Position numbers and translations under genes: made by a program
The notes under the pieces: generated by a model
Seen by the model: the letters and a program-made list of their open reading frames with translations, nothing else
Databases searched by the model: none
Told to the model about the DNA's origin: nothing
In this document: positions 39,901 through 51,680 of the stretch, piece after piece
Position numbering within the stretch: position 1 is the stretch's first letter
How the letters are laid out: every line of letters starts with the position of its first letter
Origin: Heliopora coerulea
Taxonomy: Eukaryota; Cnidaria; Anthozoa; Scleralcyonacea; Helioporidae
Assembly: GCA_030142905.1 (NCBI GenBank)
Contig: JASJOG010000117.1
Coordinates: 871,501 to 935,500, forward strand
Length of the DNA stretch: 64,000 nt
Reading direction: 5' to 3'

Positions 39901-40163
39901 TTAACAATAGCGAACCCAACGTTTTTGACAACGGGAAAGGCGACCGGAGATAAATTTTTGACCAATCAGAATTCTCGATCCATTCTTCTGACGTTACTCA
40001 CAACGTTTCCGTTGTAAAAATCGTTGCATGCTTAAGTTCCCTAATATATATTTTATTACATCTTTAATTTATTTCTCCCTTCTTCATTTTGGGGCCCCCT
40101 TTGAGCCTGGGTCCCGGGGCAAATTGCCCTCTTTGCCCCCCCCCCCCCCTCTGAACGGCCCTG
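36924..40163 (-). mobile_element. hAT transposon with one inactivating stop
   Basis: Terminal repeats CAGAGCCGTTCAGAG and the complement of CAGGGCCGTTCAGAG are flanked by an exact 8-bp duplication CATTGGCC (36916-36923 and 40164-40171). GGGGGCC-rich subterminal blocks are present at both ends. The 3240-bp element is intact except for one stop in the transposase. Confidence 0.92.
37090..39660 (-). pseudogene. hAT transposase (ZMYM/DUF4371 type), single in-frame TAA
   Basis: ATG at 39660 opens a frame of ~855 codons interrupted only by TAA at 38677-38679, inside NNSRM-stop-AHYLSPRSQNEF. Flanking residues align with family members, so the stop looks like a point change from CAA. The N terminus has a TTF/ZMYM-like zinc segment (WSASKQGLFCFPCCLF). 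The catalytic core has IIVDGNPDVSH, CRGQGYDNGANMAG and CSAHSLNPCG. The hAT C terminus has SVLSGERSFSKRG and RRSTMGQERMSSL with the catalytic Glu. Readthrough would give a nearly complete enzyme. Confidence 0.9.
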
Positions 40164-40284
40164 CATTGGCCAACTGTTCACATTCTATAGCAAAGCTTTG
40201 ACTGGCTCTTTCTCATCAATATGATTTTATGAAACATAAATTATGAAATATATATTGTCGCAGCGGGGCACGGCCGAAAATCAA

Positions 40285-40666
40285 AGAAAGAAAGAGCGTG
40301 TATTCTTCTAAAGTTAGCGGGCGAAGAGGCGGTAGAAAGGTATAATTCTTTTACCTATAATGAAGACGAAGATAAGGACGATCCAGAAGTTCTTATGAGG
40401 AAATTCGAAGAGCTTTGTATGCCTCTTAAAAACTTAACGTTTGAAAGACACTTGTTTCATACAAGGAGTCAACGGCCATCAGAGTCGATTGGTTCCTTTG
40501 TCACTGACTTAAAAAACATTGCTCGAAAATGTGAATTCGGGGATCTTGAGAGTGAACTAATTAGTAAGAGATGCAGTAAGAAAAATTCTCCTTCGAGAAG
40601 CACATCTGACGTTGGAGAAATCCCAAAACATATGTTGTGCGAACGAACTATCCGAACAGCAAGTTA
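40285..40666 (+). pseudogene. Gypsy gag fragment
   Basis: The frame reads KKERACILLKLAGEEAVERY, then NLTFERHLFHTRSQRPSESI, a typical Gypsy capsid. A frameshift near 40560 precedes a second frame (DAVRKILLREAHLTLEKSQN...NELSEQQV). That frame continues without loss across the Harbinger insertion at TTA 40664-40666 into KDLGSYQDID at 44622. The N terminus is missing. Confidence 0.8.
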
Positions 40667-40709
40667 AGCCTGGTTTCCATGTGATCGCTACGATCGCCAC
40701 GATCGCCGA

Positions 40710-40935
40710 GATCGTTGAAAAATGATCACAGCGATCTCAGCGATCTCAGCGATCTCAGCGATCATATGGAAACAGTACGCACAGCGATTCTGGCGATCGC
40801 AGCGATTGCAGCGATCGCAGTCGTTGAGATAGAAAATTTTCTATCTCAACGATCGCAGCGATCAATGCCAGCGATCATAACGATCGAGAGTTTTAATGGA
40901 AACATGAACCACTGATCTGAGCGATCTCAGCGATT
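40710..40935 (+). repeat. Harbinger subterminal CAGCGATCN repeats
   Basis: AGCGATCTC, AGCGATCGC and similar 9-mers recur about 20 times after the left terminus, with a palindrome around 40826-40850. Fewer copies occur at 44560-44605. These are likely binding sites for the MADF or transposase protein. Confidence 0.75.
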
Positions 40936-40987
40936 GTGATATATCCCACGATACCATGCGCGAACTCGTGAACTTTCTCAAACCAAA

Positions 40988-42082
40988 ATGGACACCTCAG
41001 AAGAAGCTTCCAATTTCTCTACCGACGATTTTATGGAGGAGGTGCAAAAATATAATTGTTTATACAATAAATATAGTAACAATTTTAAAGATAAATTCAA
41101 AAAGTTAAACTCCTGGACAAAAGTAGCGGAGAAGTTCAAAATAACTCCTGAAGAGGCTGAAAAGATTTTCAAAAACATCAGAACGTCGTTTGGAAGGTAT
41201 CTGAAAAGAAAAAAATCAGTGCCATCAGGATCAGGCAGAGATGCTGTGCCAGTCCCCAGAGAGTTTGCCAATTTAGACTGGCTTGAAACGTATATAGATC
41301 ATCGACCTACTTCCAGCAACGTTAGAATTAAAACTGTTAAATCAGCACAAGTTATTGAAACAGGAGAGAACGAATCTGAAACAACACAAAGGTCAAACGA
41401 TTCTGATGATGAAAACGACGAGAAAGAAGATGATTGTGCAATGGGTGGTTTGGAAATTGAAGATGAACTTAAGTGTGATACTGAGCAAGATAATGAAGAG
41501 TCAACATTATGTGAGGACAGTGAGTGTGCCAGTATTTCAAGTTGTACCAAAATTGATAGTCTGTCGAGCGAACCAAAACAAAAAGAATGTCGAAAAGCAA
41601 AATCCAGGACAGTTAAGAGGAATAAACCATGGAGTGCTGTGAAGAAACCATCAAGAAACCAGGAAATAGATAAAACTATTATGGAAACAGCTAGTTCACT
41701 GTCAGCCCATTTGAAGAAGGTAGGAGAGATGGAAAAACAAAAACTACCAGAGGATGTTGGTGATGAAGATAATCTCTTTTGTAGAAGTCTTGCACCAAGA
41801 CTTAGGAGGCTTCCTGCCAAAAGCAAGGCTTTTGTAAGACTACAAATTGAACAAGTGTTTTGTCAAGCAGAGTTTGCTGGCTCTTTCTTACCTGACACTC
41901 CTAGTCCTGCTTCACAGCTACAGTTCCCTGGAAATTATTGTTACAACAAAGCACAACAGCAGGAAACTTATATGCAACGTATTGTCCAGCCAAATTATGG
42001 TCAAGATCAGTGCAACCTATCATATGAGCATAATTTGCAGGATTTTATCCCCAACACACCTTTTGGTTCTGCAGATGAGTGA
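40988..42082 (+). CDS. Harbinger MADF/BESS-like protein (second ORF)
   Basis: An intact ORF of 364 residues starts MDTSEEASNFSTDDFMEEVQ. Residues ~15-105 look like a MADF (Myb/SANT-like) DNA-binding domain: NCLYNKYSNNFKDKFKKLNS, W..VAEKF, then KNIRTSFGRYLKRKK. The middle is acidic, and a C-terminal BESS-like stretch (FCRSLAPRLRRLPAKSKAFV then RLQIEQV) would mediate protein contacts. In PIF/Harbinger elements the companion protein is needed with the transposase for nuclear import and end binding. It is convergent with the transposase gene at 42790-44491. Confidence 0.9.
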   Translation: MDTSEEASNFSTDDFMEEVQKYNCLYNKYSNNFKDKFKKLNSWTKVAEKFKITPEEAEKIFKNIRTSFGRYLKRKKSVPSGSGRDAVPVPREFANLDWLETYIDHRPTSSNVRIKTVKSAQVIETGENESETTQRSNDSDDENDEKEDDCAMGGLEIEDELKCDTEQDNEESTLCEDSECASISSCTKIDSLSSEPKQKECRKAKSRTVKRNKPWSAVKKPSRNQEIDKTIMETASSLSAHLKKVGEMEKQKLPEDVGDEDNLFCRSLAPRLRRLPAKSKAFVRLQIEQVFCQAEFAGSFLPDTPSPASQLQFPGNYCYNKAQQQETYMQRIVQPNYGQDQCNLSYEHNLQDFIPNTPFGSADE

Positions 42083-42448
42083 TGTAAAATTTATAAAAAA
42101 CTTTAATGATTATGAATACTGATTTGTGTGTTGCTTAGTCCTTTGTGGAACATTGTTTCCTGTTGTTGTTTTAAGTTAATAATTAAATTAACTGGACTTG
42201 GCTTCAGAAAAATGACAAAACAAATAGTGTATATAATTCATATGCATTACAGACTTTTAAAACTTTAAGTTAACATGCTTATATACATAAAATTGAAGAA
42301 GGCCAAGTAGCCAAAACATTTTTTTATTTAAGTAACTGTTAATGTTGACTGCCTCTGTACTCATGTTTTAACTAATCTATGAAATAGAGCAGACACCTTA
42401 GTGGGATCTTTCTCCTAGGAGCTCATTGTTTGGTTAGACCACTCATTA

Positions 42449-42468
42449 TACATACATACATACATACA

Positions 42469-42548
<80 letters not shown>
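42449..42548 (+). repeat. (CATA)n-(TG)n compound microsatellite
   Basis: About 12 CATA units are followed by about 25 TG units, between the two convergent Harbinger genes. Its length likely varies between individuals. Confidence 0.95.
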
Positions 42549-42550
<2 letters not shown>

Positions 42551-42789
42551 GCTTGAACAAACTATAACCAGTAGTGAAGAGTGAGAAGACAGCCATACAG
42601 AACAGAAAGGAATGTAAAATTAATTGAAAAAACTTTTTGGACAAATGCAAACAGTTCTTTTTGTCAGCTGTTTCTAGGATTTTCCAGCAGCCACTTTGTA
42701 ACGCTTTCCAATATTATTTTTCAATTAAGCCACAATTTGCCCACATAGCAAATTATTTATAGTCAATATCTCATTGGTTATCTTGTGTA

Positions 42790-44491
42790 TCATGTATTAC
42801 TTTGAATGTTATTTATTATCCCACAGCTTCTGATATGCTTATACTGCCACTCAACTGCACCCTCTTCACTGACAAAGTATTCCATAAAGTCATTTCTACT
42901 TTTAGCTGCTTCAAAGCCATATCTGTTGCCTCCAATCTTCCCCATTTGAGCTAGTCCACCCTCATCATTTCGTATGTTTCTCCAGTCTCCAGGAATCAGG
43001 TCTCCATCACTACTACAACTGTCAACAAATCCATTTGGCAAATAACAGGCATTATCAGTCAATCGAAGGTAATTATGAAGACAGACTGTAGCCTTTATGA
43101 TTTTCTCTACAGTTTCAACACTTGCTTTGATTGGTCGTCTATAAATCCTCCATTTGGCTGTCAGAATTCCAAACGTGTTCTCAACAGTCCTTCGAGCACG
43201 TGAAAGCCAGTAATTGAATATTCTTTTATTCTCATCAAGATGTTTACCGGGAAATGGTTTCATAAGCCATGGCTTAAGCGCAAAAATATCATCTCCAACC
43301 AAAACATAAGGTAGCCTGAGGTTTCCTACAGTTCTTGGGGCTGGAATATTAAAATTTGATGGCCTATTTTCAAACATTTGACCAAAAACTGATTCTGATA
43401 AGATTGCAGCATCATTATCCCTGCCATAAGCACCAATATCTACTAGACTGAAACAATACTTAGCATCACAAACTGCCACTAATACTATACTATGAAAATG
43501 TTTATAATTATAAAATGCTGATCCAGCACCACGGGGACACTCAATGCAGACATGTTTACCATCTATTGCACCCAAGCAATTGGGAAAGTTCCATTCTTTT
43601 ATGAATTCATTGGCTATCTTTAACCAGTCTTGTAGATTCTGGGGGCATTTCATATAGGTTTTCTGTAATGCCTGCCATATTCCATCACATGTTTCTCGAA
43701 CTATATTGGAAACAGTTGACCGTCCAACTCTGAACAGAAGTGAATGTGACAGTTGGGAGTCACCTGTAGCTAAATACCTCACACATAGGCAAAGTCGTTC
43801 ACTTGGTGAAATAGGATCTCGTGATCGACAAAACTTTTTTGTTATATGAGGGGTTACAAGTCTCGTCAGGTGCACAAGCCTTTCTGGAGACATCCTGAAA
43901 AACCTAGAATAAAAGACAGACAGTGAAATTGGAGTCTTGTGCTTTGCAATTTTTTATTGGTTCATGTTGAATTGAAATTTCAGATTCCTCCTAAGACTAT
44001 ACAAAAGCGAGTTTTTCTGAGTTCAAACTTTTATACAAGAATGTCCAAAAGTCTTTTTCTTCAAGTCTTTTCACCGGAAAGTAGGCTTTATAAAGATATT
44101 ACTTTTATCACCTGTCCACTATATAAGTGTTACTTTTGCCTTAAACTAGTTTTCAGTGTTTTAAATTAGTCAAACAAATCACAAAAGTTTGGCTACCTCA
44201 GTCAACACACATTACAAACAATTAGATAGTTTACTCACTGACTTTCGATAGATTTTAATCATTACAAGAAATGAGCATACCTAGTACATACCTGAAAAAA
44301 AATTCTCGATCAAAGATTCGGAGTTCACTAACAAGCGTGTGGTAGGCACCATATTGTATTCGTCTTTTAAAAATTTCCCTTACCCAAAATCGGTGCCTTC
44401 TTCGTCTTTGCAACTGACGTCGGCTTCGGAGTAGCACAAGTAAGAAAAAATAATTTGCTTGGAGCAACAGTCTTTCATCGATGGCCGCCAT
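42790..44491 (-). CDS. PIF/Harbinger DDE transposase, two exons
   Basis: Exon 1 is 44491-44292 and exon 2 is 43903-42790, joined across GT-AG (CAG/GTATGT to TATTCTAG) in phase for 437 residues. Exon 1 gives a basic N terminus ending DREFFFR; exon 2 continues FFRMSPERLVHLTRLV, the usual Harbinger start. DDE_Tnp_4 catalytic motifs are complete: LGAIDGKHV (D), VDIGAYGRDNDA and VLVGDDIFALKPWLMKPF (D), and SRARRTVENTFGIL (E). A helix-turn-helix region precedes them (SHSLLFRVGRSTVSNIV). No stop or frameshift was seen, so this is the most likely live transposase gene in the window. Confidence 0.92.
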
Positions 44492-44621
44492 ACAATTTGG
44501 CGCGAAAAGAACATCCTACGATTGTAGCGATCTCAGCATATGGAAACCAGGCCACACTTTTCAGCGATCACAGCAATCGCAACGATCGTAGCGATCGTAG
44601 CGATCATATGGAAACTAGGCT

Positions 44622-46849
44622 TTAAAGATCTTGGTAGCTATCAAGATATCGATGTGGTCAATTCGTACGGAAGAGATAGAGGGCGTAGACGAAATAAGAC
44701 ATGGACGAACCAAAGAAGGAAACCCGAAATACCAGATCTGTCAGGTGCAGAGAAGAAAAATTGTCGAAATTGTGGTGGAAAACATTTGCCAAGACAATGT
44801 CCTGCTTTCGGGAAAACCTGTCATAACTGTAGTAAGAAGAATCACTTTGCTCGGGTGTGTTGGAAGACGAAACAAAGCCCGAAGCGATCAGTACATGAAG
44901 TTGAGGATGATGAGTTACTTATCGGAGCGGTTGATGCATCAAGGCTTACGCAGTTGGTTAGTTCGGAGAGCGAGTACAAGCTTCAGGGTACGAGCGTAGA
45001 GGAAGGAGAGTCAGTGAATGTGGAAGCCGTAGAAAATCGCAATGACGAGTGGTACTCAACACTTACGATCGGAGGACACTTGGTCAAATTGAAATTAGAT
45101 ACAGGTGCTAAATGTAACGTGTTACCACATAAATTGTTCAACAAAGTCACTCAAGGCCGCCAAGAAGTTATTAAAGCGAAGACGAAATTGGTCTCGTATA
45201 GTGCAGACTCCATTCAAACAATGGTGCAAGCAGTTATTGAGCGCCTTTATAAAGATCGAAACCACGGTCTTTTGTTTCACGTTGCCATACAAGATGTAAA
45301 GCCTATTCTTGGTCTACCCGATTGTGAGCGGTTGGGCATGGTGAAGCGAGTTACTGATATCAATCCTGTTGCCAGTAGTGTCGATATATTCCAGGAGTTT
45401 TCTGATTTGTTTGATGGCCAACTTGGATGTTTACCAGTTCAATGCCAAATTAGTGTTGATCCAACAGTGAAGCCTACGGTCGATCCTCCTCGTCGCGTTC
45501 CTGTAGCAATGAGACCAAAGGTTAAAGAAGAGATAGATAGGATGCAGCAAATGGGGGATATAGAGCCTATTGAGAAACCAACTGTGTGGGTTTCATCCAT
45601 GGTTATCGTGGAGAAGCCGAATAAGTTGAGAATATGTATTGATCCTCTGCGTCTCAATGAAGCGATCTTGCAAGAATACTACCCTCTCCTAACAATTGAA
45701 GAAGTCGTCTCAAGACTCCCTGGGGCAAAATACTTCCCAGTATTTGATGCAGCCCATGGTTTCTGGCAAATTTCGTTGGAGGAAACCTCGAGTTATCTGA
45801 CAACATTTAATACGCCATTTGGACGCTATAAGTTTAATCGGCTTCCGTTTGGCATCTGCTCAGCGCCTGAGGTGTTTCAACGAGTTATGCACCAGATGTT
45901 CGATAGAATTGACGGTTGTGAAATTATTATGGATGACATATTGGTGTGGGGAGCAACAGAGCAGGAGCATGACGAGAGAGTTGTTAATGTGTTGAACAGA
46001 GCTCGTGAAGTTAATCTTAAGTTGAAGAAAGAGAAAACCAAAGTCAAAGTCACAGTGGTGGATTACATGGGACACAGGATCACCTGAGATGGTCTTAAGT
46101 CCGATCCAGAAAAAGTTAAAGCGATACTGCAGATGCCATCTCCCAAAGAGAAGAAGGATCTTCAGCGGTTTCTTGGAATGGTTCAATATTTAGCGAAATT
46201 CATTCCTCATCTTTCTGAGGTAGCCAGCCCACTCAGAAATCTATTAAAGAAAGAGAGTAATTGGGATTGGCTTGAACAGCATCAGGAATCTTTCGACAAA
46301 ATCAAGAAAGCCTGTGAAGAGCAGCTTACGTTGTGTTACTATGATGTTACAAAAGATGTGACATTGTTAGTAGATGCAAGTATGTCAGGATTGGGAGCTG
46401 TTTGCCTTCAAGAATGTCAACCAATTGCGTATGCATCGAGAGCCTTGACCGATTGTCAGAAGAAGTATGCGCAGATTGAAAAAGAACTGCTGGCAATTGT
46501 GTTCGGATGTGATAAATTTCATAATTATATCTATGGCAGAACTGCCGTAGTTGAATCAGATCATAAGCCATTGGAGCAGATCTTTAAAAAGCCTCTTCAT
46601 CAATCTCCATCGCGACTGCAGAAGAGGTTATTAAAGCTTCAAAAGTATAGCTTGAAAGTCGTGTATAAGAAAGGAGCAGAGCTCTACCTGGCAGATCAAC
46701 TAAGTCGGGCATATATTCCAGGAAAGCCAGATGATTCTTTGGAAGAAGAACAGGAGATAGATGTTGTCGTGCCTGCCAGTGATGAGAAGTTACAGCAATT
46801 AAAAGAAGAGACCCAGAAGGACGTAGTATTAAAGAAACTGAGAGACTAG
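44622..46849 (+). pseudogene. Gypsy gag-pol: nucleocapsid, protease, RT, RNase H
   Basis: Two CCHC zinc knuckles (CRNCGGKHLPRQC, CHNCSKKNHFARVC) are followed by an aspartic protease (LKLDTGAKCNVLP). RT has FDAAHGFWQISLE, LPFGICSAPEVFQRVM and IIMDDILVWG, and RNase H has LLVDASMSGLGAV, ASRALT and VVESDHKPLEQIF. An in-frame TGA at 46085-46087 breaks RT (HRIT-stop-DGLKSDPEK), and TAG at 46847-46849 ends this open part. Otherwise the frame is continuous with gag across the Harbinger site. Confidence 0.88.
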
Positions 46850-47950
46850 GTAGAAGATGGGTGGCCAAGTCAACGTAAAGAAGTCGACCCGTCCGTTGCA
46901 TTATACAGGGACTTTAAGGAATCTATTGCCGTGCACGATAACCTATTGATGAAAGGGAACCGACTCATTGTTCCAGATTCGATGAGAGCTGAAATGCTAC
47001 AAGCTATCCATCAAGGACATTTTGGATCTGAAGCATGTAAGCGTAGGGCACAAGAAGTTTTGTTTTGGCCAAAGATGAGCCGAGATATTGAAGTTGAAGT
47101 GAAGAAATGTGAAGTTTGCAACGCTCATCGGAATCATCAACAAAAGGAGCCTTTACTACCACATGCGATCCGACAGCGAGCTTGGAGTAAAGTAGGAGTG
47201 GATCTCTTTGAGATAGATGGAAGGAACTACCTCCTCATGGTGGATTATTATAGCGGATTTTTTTGAACTTGACTATTTGTCTAGTACCACCTCGAAGTCC
47301 GTTATAGCCAAGATGAAATCTCAGATTGCAAGATATGGAATTTTCGAAGAGCTTATTTCCGATAATGGTCCGCAATTTAGAAGCCATGAGTTTAAGGACT
47401 TTTCCTCAACGTATGGATTCCGCCATACCACGAGTTCACCTGGGTATCCTAAGAGCAATGGAATGTCAGAACGGGCAGTACAGACCGCAAAGTTAATTAT
47501 TAAGAAAGCTAAAGAGGACAATACTGATCCCTATCTAGGACTCCTCAATTACAGAAATACGCCTAGAGATGCAATTGTTGGTAGTCCAGCTCAACGGCTA
47601 TTAGGCAGAAGAACTAGAACGGAGTTGCCGGTGTCTGAAAATTTGTTGGAATTCAAGCCATTGAATCCAGTTCAGGTTCAAGAGCGTCTGGAGCAACATC
47701 GGAAGCAGAAGAAGAAATTTTACGATCGAAATGCGCGACCACTGGAAGTCTTGAAAGAAGGTGATGTCGTTCGCATGAAAACAGACAAAGGATTCCAGAA
47801 GGAAGCAATTGTGGAGAAATCCTTGCTATAGTCTCGTTCGTATTTGGTCCAGTCCAATGATACAGCTTACCGCCGAAATAGAAACCACTTGCAGTTTCAG
47901 CGAAAACGGATGAACCAGCTAAGTATACAGGTCTGCCAACAAAATTTCTA
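46850..47950 (+). pseudogene. Gypsy integrase
   Basis: An HHCC zinc-binding region (AIHQGHFG, KCEVCNAHR) is followed by a DDE core (VGVDLFEIDGRNYLLMVDYY, LISDNGPQFR, NGMSERAVQTAK with the Glu). A one-base slip in a seven-T run at about 47259-47265 shifts the frame inside YSGFF-ELDYL. A TAG at 47829-47831 follows EKSLL. Coding resumes (SYLVQSNDTAYRRNRNHLQF) until the LINE insertion. Confidence 0.85.
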
Positions 47951-47959
47951 AGCTGCTTA

Positions 47960-50900
47960 TAAATTCAAAATTTTTTATACTTTTAACTCAAGTTTTAGTG
48001 CTTAAAGTACATATAGCACTCCCTAAAAACACAATCTTGAAGGATTATATTGGATTACCGGTGGATGGACGGTTCTCAGAAAGATATGAACTTATGTTGT
48101 CAGTGAGATCTCAAATTTTTATATCCCGGTCATGGTTTGAATCGGAATTCAAAATCACGCAAGCAGTTATCAAGTCTTCAAAGCACGGATCTACAAGTGC
48201 CATTCTTCCCAATAAACCTTTCAAAGTGGACTTAACCATTTGTGTTGATATCTTGCCAAATCCTGGTCCTGAAAAGTCAAGCGAGAGCGCATTAAACCAA
48301 CGCTTTTTCCTACACTCAGCGTCGCAGTCCCATGGCCACATCATCTCGAACAATGTATATAAACCGTCATTTCTTCGCTCCTTCCGCCTCTCGCCTTTGT
48401 CGAAACACATTAATCAGAACATTTATAACTGTCTTGCTTCACTTGATGTCTTAAAATCTTTCCGAGGACGCCGCAGTGGAAGAAAAGTCAAATTACGCGA
48501 AGCAACACGAAGCTACAACCATGTTGGCAATCACAACAACAAACATGAAATTAGCATAATCTCGCATCATAATTACATGTATAATCCAGATGAAAACAAC
48601 TCTTTAACTCTGCCATCTGACGATTATACAGTCTACGCTACAGCTGACTCTTGCCCTAATAACATCAATAAGTCTGTCTTTGGTCCCAGCCTATTATTGA
48701 CCAACATCATGTCTCTCGCTCCCAAGATCGACGAAGTAAGCCTCTGTATCAAGCTAAATAAACCTGATATAGCTTGTTTCACCGAAACTCGGCTTCATGC
48801 AGCCATTAGTGAGGGTTGCCTTTATATTCCCGGTTATAATCTTATCTGAAAAAATCGAACAACTGGTCCCCATGGTGGTGTTTGTATATACATACAAAAC
48901 TCAATCAAACATAAATCGTTGAACCACTTGCATCATTCCGAATTTGAAGTACTTTGGGTACACATTAAACCAAATAGACTCCCTCGTGGAGTCCCTTGCA
49001 TTGTGGCTGAAACAGTATACCATCCTCCGAGTGCAGACGACAACACCATGATTGACTACCTGTCTTCCACACTAACGTCCATCGAAAGCCTTTACCCTGG
49101 TTGCGGAATTTTGTTGATGGGCGATTTTAATCGACTTAACATCAATCGGCTACTAAACCAATTTAAAATGAAACAACTTGTTCGTATACCAACTAGAGGT
49201 GACCAAATCCTAGACTTGATATTGACCAATCTTCCTCAGCTGTATGATAAAGACTCTGTTGAAAGTCATCCTCCTTTCGGATTATCAGATCACAATGTAA
49301 TCATGCTCCATCCCAAAAAGAGACTACCGCAAGCCTCCAGTCGCCGAACAGTGCGTAAAAGAGACACTCGCCGCAGCAGAAAAAATGAACTTGGTAGATA
49401 TCTAAGCTCTTGTGACTGGTCTATTCTGGACTCTTTTACCAATTACGAAGAAAAGTTACACGCATTGGTGGACCTAGTACGAATTGGCCTCGACAATATT
49501 ATGCCACTCAAACCATCGAAACTACACGTGAACGATCCACCATGGTTTACTGCTGATTTAGAAAAGCTTATTTAACTTCGTCAAAAAGCGTTCAGAAGTG
49601 GTGACAAAGAACTTTTCCATTTATATCGAAATCGTGTAAATCGCGAAAGGAAGTGTTGTCGTGCCAGATTTTTTTCATCAAAAGTCCAACATCTGATGGA
49701 GACCAAACCAAGTCAGTGGTGGAGTGATGTTAAAAAGATTGCAGGTATGACCCCAGCTGCTGGTTCTGAGGACCTCCGTTCCCAACTCCACTTTGACCAA
49801 TTTGACGACCTCGACCCTCAGGCAATTGCAAATTTAATTAATAACGCCTTTTTGGAACTCATGAAGGCCTACCAACCTTTAGACTTTCTTCCTCCTTACG
49901 ATGAAGAGTTTGTGGCACCTGTACTGTCTGAGGCCGACACTTATTCAGCTTTGAAAAGACTCAATCCCCGGAAAGAATCCGGTTTTGATGGTATATCAAA
50001 CTGGTTTCTTAACGAGTATGCAGAAGTCCTTGCACAGCCTGTCTGCTCTGTACTTAACAGCACTTTTGCAGAACAAAAATTCCCGTCATCTTGGAAATTG
50101 GCAGATATCACTCCCTTAATTAAAATTAAACCTGTGACAAACGCTAGCTAGCATCTTAGACCAATATCACTTACTCCAGCTTTATCGAAGGTTGCTGAAG
50201 ACTTCATTGTCATAACGCACATCGCCCCAGCCATTCTCTCGATCATTGACCCAGATCAGTTTGGAGCCATCCCGAAGTCCTCAACCACACAAGCCCTTAT
50301 TTCAATGGTACATAGGTGGTCAGAAGCCACCGATGCTACTCGTGCTGCGGTGAGGATTATGCTGTTAGACTACAGGAAAGCTTTTGATCTAATTGATCAT
50401 CGAATTCTGGTCCAGAAAATCTGTAACCTCTCGATTCCGCCTGGGATTGCACGCTGGGTATGCGACTTTTTGATGGACCGAAAACAACGTGTGAAGCTTG
50501 CAAACGACTGTTATTCAGAATGGGGCCGTATACTTTCAGGCGTCCCTCAAGGCACCAAACTTGGCCCGTGGTTATTCCTGTTAATAATTAATGACTTAAG
50601 ATTCCCCAATGCCAGCAAGTGGAAATATGTCGACGATACGACTGTTGCCGAATTTGTTAAAAAAGAAAACTGCAGCACCATCGAAAGCGACGCCGTTATT
50701 GTGCAGGACTGGACACATGAAAACAAGTTACAACTAAACACAGAAAAGTGCAAGGAGATGATCATCGATTTCAAGAAACAAAAACATTCCTTTGACCCGA
50801 TAACTGTGGAAGGAAAGGAACTTGACGTTGTCAACGATGCCAAGATTCTTGGAGTGACCATTTCCAACACTTTACTGTGGAACGATCATATTAACAACGT

Positions 50901-51525
50901 CATAAGGAAGTCTAACAAACGCCTATACTTTATAGTTTTACTGAAACGTGCGCGTGTACCAATAGAAGATATCATTATGTTCTATTGCACCTGCATTAGA
51001 CCTGTGCTTGAATATTGTGTACCTGTGTTCCACCATTCCCTGTCGAGTTACCAAAGTGACGACCTAGAACGAGTTCAAAAACGCGTGCTGTCAATTTTAT
51101 CTCTAGGAGAGTCGTACCAGCAAAATCTAAAGAACTTCAAGCTACCAACACTACAAAGCCGGAGACACGATTTGTGTGAAAAACTTTTCAAAAAGATTAT
51201 GTGTGATCAATCACACAAATTATACGGATTACTTCCTCAAAGATACCAACCAAAGTACAATCTTAGGAGAAAGAAAACATTTAATATTCCTCGAACTAAT
51301 ACCAAGCGTTACCAGAATACTTTTATTCCATCAATGTGCAGCTTGATCAACAATAAACTTTAGAGATTCTATATGTCACAACATTTGTATATATAGCTTT
51401 ATTTATACTTATTTTATTGTCTTATATTTTTTCCTAATGTGAATTAATTACGCAATTCAGCTACAGGGCTGCGATGTATTTATTTTAATAAACTATCTAT
51501 TTTAATAAACTATCTATCTCAATTT
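47960..51525 (+). mobile_element. LINE-B: CR1/L2-like retrotransposon inserted in Gypsy
   Basis: This is a near full-length polymerase ending in a short tail with two copies of TTTTAATAAACTATCTA. Gypsy integrase-tail coding resumes at about 51530 (MRVTTRYGRVVTKP...VC-stop at 51609). Exact boundaries and target duplication could not be set by eye. A separate ORF1 was not recognised. Confidence 0.8.
47998..51363 (+). pseudogene. LINE-B polymerase: NPGP segment, endonuclease, reverse transcriptase
   Basis: One continuous frame of ~1120 codons is broken only by TGA at 48847, TAA at 49573 and TAG at 50149, with no frameshift. Order: an N-terminal region with DILPNPGP (~residues 84-91), a PHD-free linker, and an APE-type endonuclease (ACFTETRLH, YHPPSADD, LLMGDFNRLN, GLSDHNVI). 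RT follows (RPISLTPALSKVAE, IMLLDYRKAFDLIDH, GVPQGTKLGPWLFL, KYVDDTTVAE), and the C terminus ends at 51363. All catalytic motifs are present. The pattern is of a recently dead copy of a CR1/L2-type element. Confidence 0.88.
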
Positions 51526-51680
51526 AGGGGCAAATTCGAGTATGAGAGTAACTACTCGTTATGGTCGTGTGGTTACGAAACCAGTTAGATTTGGAGAAAC
51601 AGTCTGTTAACTTTAGCGTTTTGTGTTGGGTTTTCAATATATGTTATGATTAATTTTGTTTAGTTAGGAAAAGGTTTAAA

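Larger units (their letters stand above)
40667..44621. mobile_element. PIF/Harbinger transposon, apparently intact
   Basis: Near-identical ~29-bp terminal repeats (AGCCTGGTTTCCATGTGATC left, AGCCTAGTTTCCATATGATC right complement) are flanked by TTA duplications at 40664-40666 and 44622-44624. It carries both expected genes: a MADF-type DNA-binding protein (+) and a DDE transposase (-). Neither has a stop or frameshift. It interrupts the Gypsy gag frame cleanly. Confidence 0.92.
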
